Shown: positions 62,195 through 64,000 of the stretch, one piece after another
Layout of the letters: each line of letters opens with the position of its first letter
How positions within the stretch are numbered: the first letter of the stretch is position 1
Source: Novosphingobium piscinae
Lineage (GTDB): Bacteria; Pseudomonadota; Alphaproteobacteria; Sphingomonadales; Sphingomonadaceae
Length of the DNA stretch: 64,000 nucleotides
Direction: 5' to 3'
NCBI RefSeq assembly: GCF_014230355.1
Contig: NZ_JACLAX010000018.1
Coordinates: 1-64,000, forward strand
Notes under the pieces: model-generated
The model's database searches: none
Seen by the model: the letters and a program-made list of their open reading frames with translations, nothing else
What the model was told of the DNA's origin: nothing
Program-made: the position numbers and the translations under genes

Positions 62195-63423
62195 TCTCTG
62201 CACCGCTGACGATCATCAACGCCCGGCTGGTGCTGCCTCAGGGGGAGCCGGTGGCGGGGGCGCTGCGCACCGAGGGTGACCGCATCGTTGCGCTCGGCCC
62301 GACGGTGGCGCCGGCCTCAGAAGACCGGGTGTTCGACGCGCGCGGCCAGCTGCTCGCGCCGGGGCTGGTCGATCTCGGGGTCTTCGCGGTGGACAAGCCC
62401 GCCTTCCACTTCGGCGGGATCACCCGCGCCGCGTTGATGCCCGATCAGGGCCCGCCGCTGGACCATCCCGCCCGGGTGCGCTTCGCCGCTCAGTCCGGCA
62501 AGCCGGGTCTGTGGGTTCACCCGCTGGCCGCCGCGACCCGCGAACTGGCCGGTACCGAGATCGCCGAGATCGCGCTGATGCGCGACGCCGGGGCGCGCGC
62601 GGTCAGCACCGGGCGCGGCTGGATCGGCGATTCGGGAACGATGCTGCGACTGCTGCGCTACTGCGCGATGCTCGATCTGGTGGTGGTCAGCCATGCCGAG
62701 GACAGCGGCCTCGCCGGCGCTGCTGTTGCCACGGCTTCGGAGATGGCGACCCGGCTCGGCCTGCCCGCCGCGCCAGCCGAGGCCGAGGCGCTGGCCGTGG
62801 CGCGCGATATTGCCCTGGCCGAGCTGGCCGGGGCCCGGCTGCACCTGCGTCAGGTGACCACCGCCGCCGGGCTTGACCTGGTCCGCGCCGCCAAGCGCCG
62901 CGGCGTGGCTGTCACGGCGGGCGTGACACCGGCCCATTTCATGCTGTCGGACACGGCGCTGGCCGGCTTCCGCACCTTCCTGCGGCTGTCACCCGCGCTG
63001 CGCTCCGAGGCGGATCGCAAGGCCGTGATTGCCGCGATTGCGGATGGCACGATCGATGTGATCGCCTCGGGCCATGACCCGCGCGGCCCCGAGGACAAGC
63101 GCCTGCCCTTCGCCGATGCCGAACCCGGCATGGCCGGGGCCGAAACGCTGCTGCCGATGACGCTTTCGCTGGTCCGCGACGGGGTCATCGACCTCGCCCG
63201 CGCCTTCGCGCTGCTCGCCGCCACGCCGGCACGGCTGCTCGGCGTCGAGGCCGGCGTGCTCGCGGTCGGGGCCGCTGCCGATCTCGCGGTGATCGATCCC
63301 GATCGCCCGTGGATCGTCGATTCCGCGAGGATGGCCGCCAGCGCGGGCAACACCCCGTTCGACCGCCAGCCGGTCCAGGGCCGGATCACCGCGCTGTTCA
63401 AGGGCGCCGCTCAGGTCGCCTGA
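62191..63423 (+). CDS. Dihydroorotase-like protein without metal ligands (PyrC' type)
   Basis: A 410-residue amidohydrolase-fold protein aligned with dihydroorotase over its whole length. The catalytic residues are lost: the HxH metal motif after PGLVDL reads G63 and F65 (DLGVF), a later ligand His is Q221 (LHLRQVTT), and the catalytic Asp of the DHAPH motif is G294 ([12 protein letters not shown]). Only H168 (VSHAED) remains. Such PyrC' proteins are structural partners that stabilise PyrB in a dodecamer. The four-base overlap with pyrB fits this. An active pyrC must lie elsewhere. Confidence 0.88.
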   Translation: MISAPLTIINARLVLPQGEPVAGALRTEGDRIVALGPTVAPASEDRVFDARGQLLAPGLVDLGVFAVDKPAFHFGGITRAALMPDQGPPLDHPARVRFAAQSGKPGLWVHPLAAATRELAGTEIAEIALMRDAGARAVSTGRGWIGDSGTMLRLLRYCAMLDLVVVSHAEDSGLAGAAVATASEMATRLGLPAAPAEAEALAVARDIALAELAGARLHLRQVTTAAGLDLVRAAKRRGVAVTAGVTPAHFMLSDTALAGFRTFLRLSPALRSEADRKAVIAAIADGTIDVIASGHDPRGPEDKRLPFADAEPGMAGAETLLPMTLSLVRDGVIDLARAFALLAATPARLLGVEAGVLAVGAAADLAVIDPDRPWIVDSARMAASAGNTPFDRQPVQGRITALFKGAAQVA

Positions 63424-63456
63424 GCCATTCTCCCCTGCCCGCAGGCCACGAAAAAA

Positions 63457-63480
63457 CCCCTCCGATGGTCGTCGGAGGGG
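63457..63480 (-). terminator. Terminator of the SPOR-domain gene
   Basis: CCCCTCCGA/TCGGAGGGG is a 9-bp stem whose T-run (six Ts) is on the minus strand, 55 bases after the SPOR gene's stop. It also closes off the convergent pyrB operon. Confidence 0.8.
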
Positions 63481-63535
63481 CTGAACAAGGTTGGTCGATG
63501 GGACAGGCTGTAAGCCCTGAAATGCTGCCGAAGCG

Positions 63536-64000
63536 TTAACGCCGGGCGCGCTGCGGGCCCGAGGCATCGCGGCCGGGCAAACCCGGCTGGACGGCCGGTC
63601 GCGGCAGCACGGCATAGGCGAAGCAGGCACCGCCGCGAGCCTTGACCTGGGCGCAAAGTCCGCCTGCGGCCCCCGCACCATTGAGGCCGGCCGCGGCCAC
63701 CCGCCAGACCGTCTTGCCCCGCACGGAGGCGGTGGTGACGGTCATCCGGTAGCTGGCCAGTCCCGGCGTGCGCCGTACGAAGATACCCCAGGCGCGGCGG
63801 GCGCCCTGCTGGCTCGAGAAGGCTCCGAGCTGGACGAGATGGGTGCCTGCACCCGCAGCCGCCAGCCGGGTCGGCGCATTCGCCGGGACGGCGGGCTCGG
63901 CCGTGACCCGCGTCGAACGCGTCACCACCGGGGCGAAGGCCGACGCCACGCTGGGCCGGGCGAGCGGCTTGGCTACTGCTGGCGCAGCCGTCGCCGGACG
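63536..64000 (-). CDS. SPOR domain protein, 5' part outside the window
   Basis: The last 154 codons of a gene that runs on past base 64000; the frame is open to the edge. The SPOR domain covers about 75 residues (THLVQLGAFSSQQGARRAWGIF ... VWRVAAAGLNGAGAAGGLCAQVKARGGACFAY) and binds peptidoglycan stripped of stem peptides at division sites. Ahead of it is an Ala/Pro/Thr-rich linker. In sphingomonads such proteins often also carry TPR repeats upstream, but that part is not visible. It is convergent with the pyrB operon. Confidence 0.85.
   Translation of the reverse strand, partial: RPATAAPAVAKPLARPSVASAFAPVVTRSTRVTAEPAVPANAPTRLAAAGAGTHLVQLGAFSSQQGARRAWGIFVRRTPGLASYRMTVTTASVRGKTVWRVAAAGLNGAGAAGGLCAQVKARGGACFAYAVLPRPAVQPGLPGRDASGPQRARR

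Overview
The window is a gene-dense, very GC-rich stretch of chromosome from an alphaproteobacterium, most likely a member of the Sphingomonadales. I infer this from the gene complement (CpdR, DUF1489, SapC-family and SPOR proteins, a trigger factor with a Lys/Ala tail), from two LexA boxes of the alphaproteobacterial GTTC-N7-GTTC type (recA and uvrD), and from intergenic inverted repeats of a kind I associate with sphingomonads. Nearly everything looks like core or ordinary accessory chromosome. I see no prophage, insertion sequence, integrase, CRISPR array, toxin-antitoxin pair or defence island.

Layout. 1-10.8 kb: end of an RsuA/RluB-type pseudouridine synthase gene, rsmD, an MFS transporter, uvrD with a LexA box just before its start, mlaA, an RhlE-type helicase, a secreted hypothetical protein, a D-lactate/glycolate dehydrogenase-like flavoprotein and a SapC-family protein. 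10.8-20.2 kb: a candidate small RNA with a strong terminator, N-formylglutamate amidohydrolase, cpdR, tRNA-Val, icd, a Kef-type antiporter, alaS, and recA with its LexA box. 20.2-26.7 kb: two tandem secreted glycine-zipper proteins, a glycosyltransferase, a small membrane protein, a PadR-DUF2218 pair, rarA, an RNase H-like protein and tRNA-Thr. 26.7-34.7 kb: miaB-phoH-ybeY-corC, a LysR regulator, a PilZ protein, a cyclophilin, mgtE and a DUF1489 gene.

34.7-39.7 kb: a tripartite drug-efflux operon (outer-membrane channel, EmrA, EmrB) facing a divergent TetR gene, with two matching operator-like sites in the shared promoter region. 39.8-45.2 kb: a compact biotin operon, bioB-F-H-C-D-A, that covers pimeloyl-ACP formation and all four ring-assembly steps. 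45.2-51.5 kb: rluD, rpoH, mtgA and a large TonB-dependent receptor. 51.5-54.6 kb: a ParB-site-like palindrome, a zinc-type cation diffusion facilitator with a very His-rich N-terminus, rarD and a secreted fasciclin protein. 54.6-59 kb: the proteostasis cluster tig-clpP-clpX (minus strand) and tRNA-Leu. 59-64 kb: sppA, pyrB, a dihydroorotase homologue that has lost its metal ligands, and a SPOR-domain protein cut by the window edge.

Most worth a second look are the orphan terminator/small RNA near 10.9 kb, the parS-like palindrome at 51.65 kb, the paired TetR operators, the hairpin over the pyrB start codon and the metal-binding-looking tail of trigger factor. I did not find a convincing undescribed multi-gene system.
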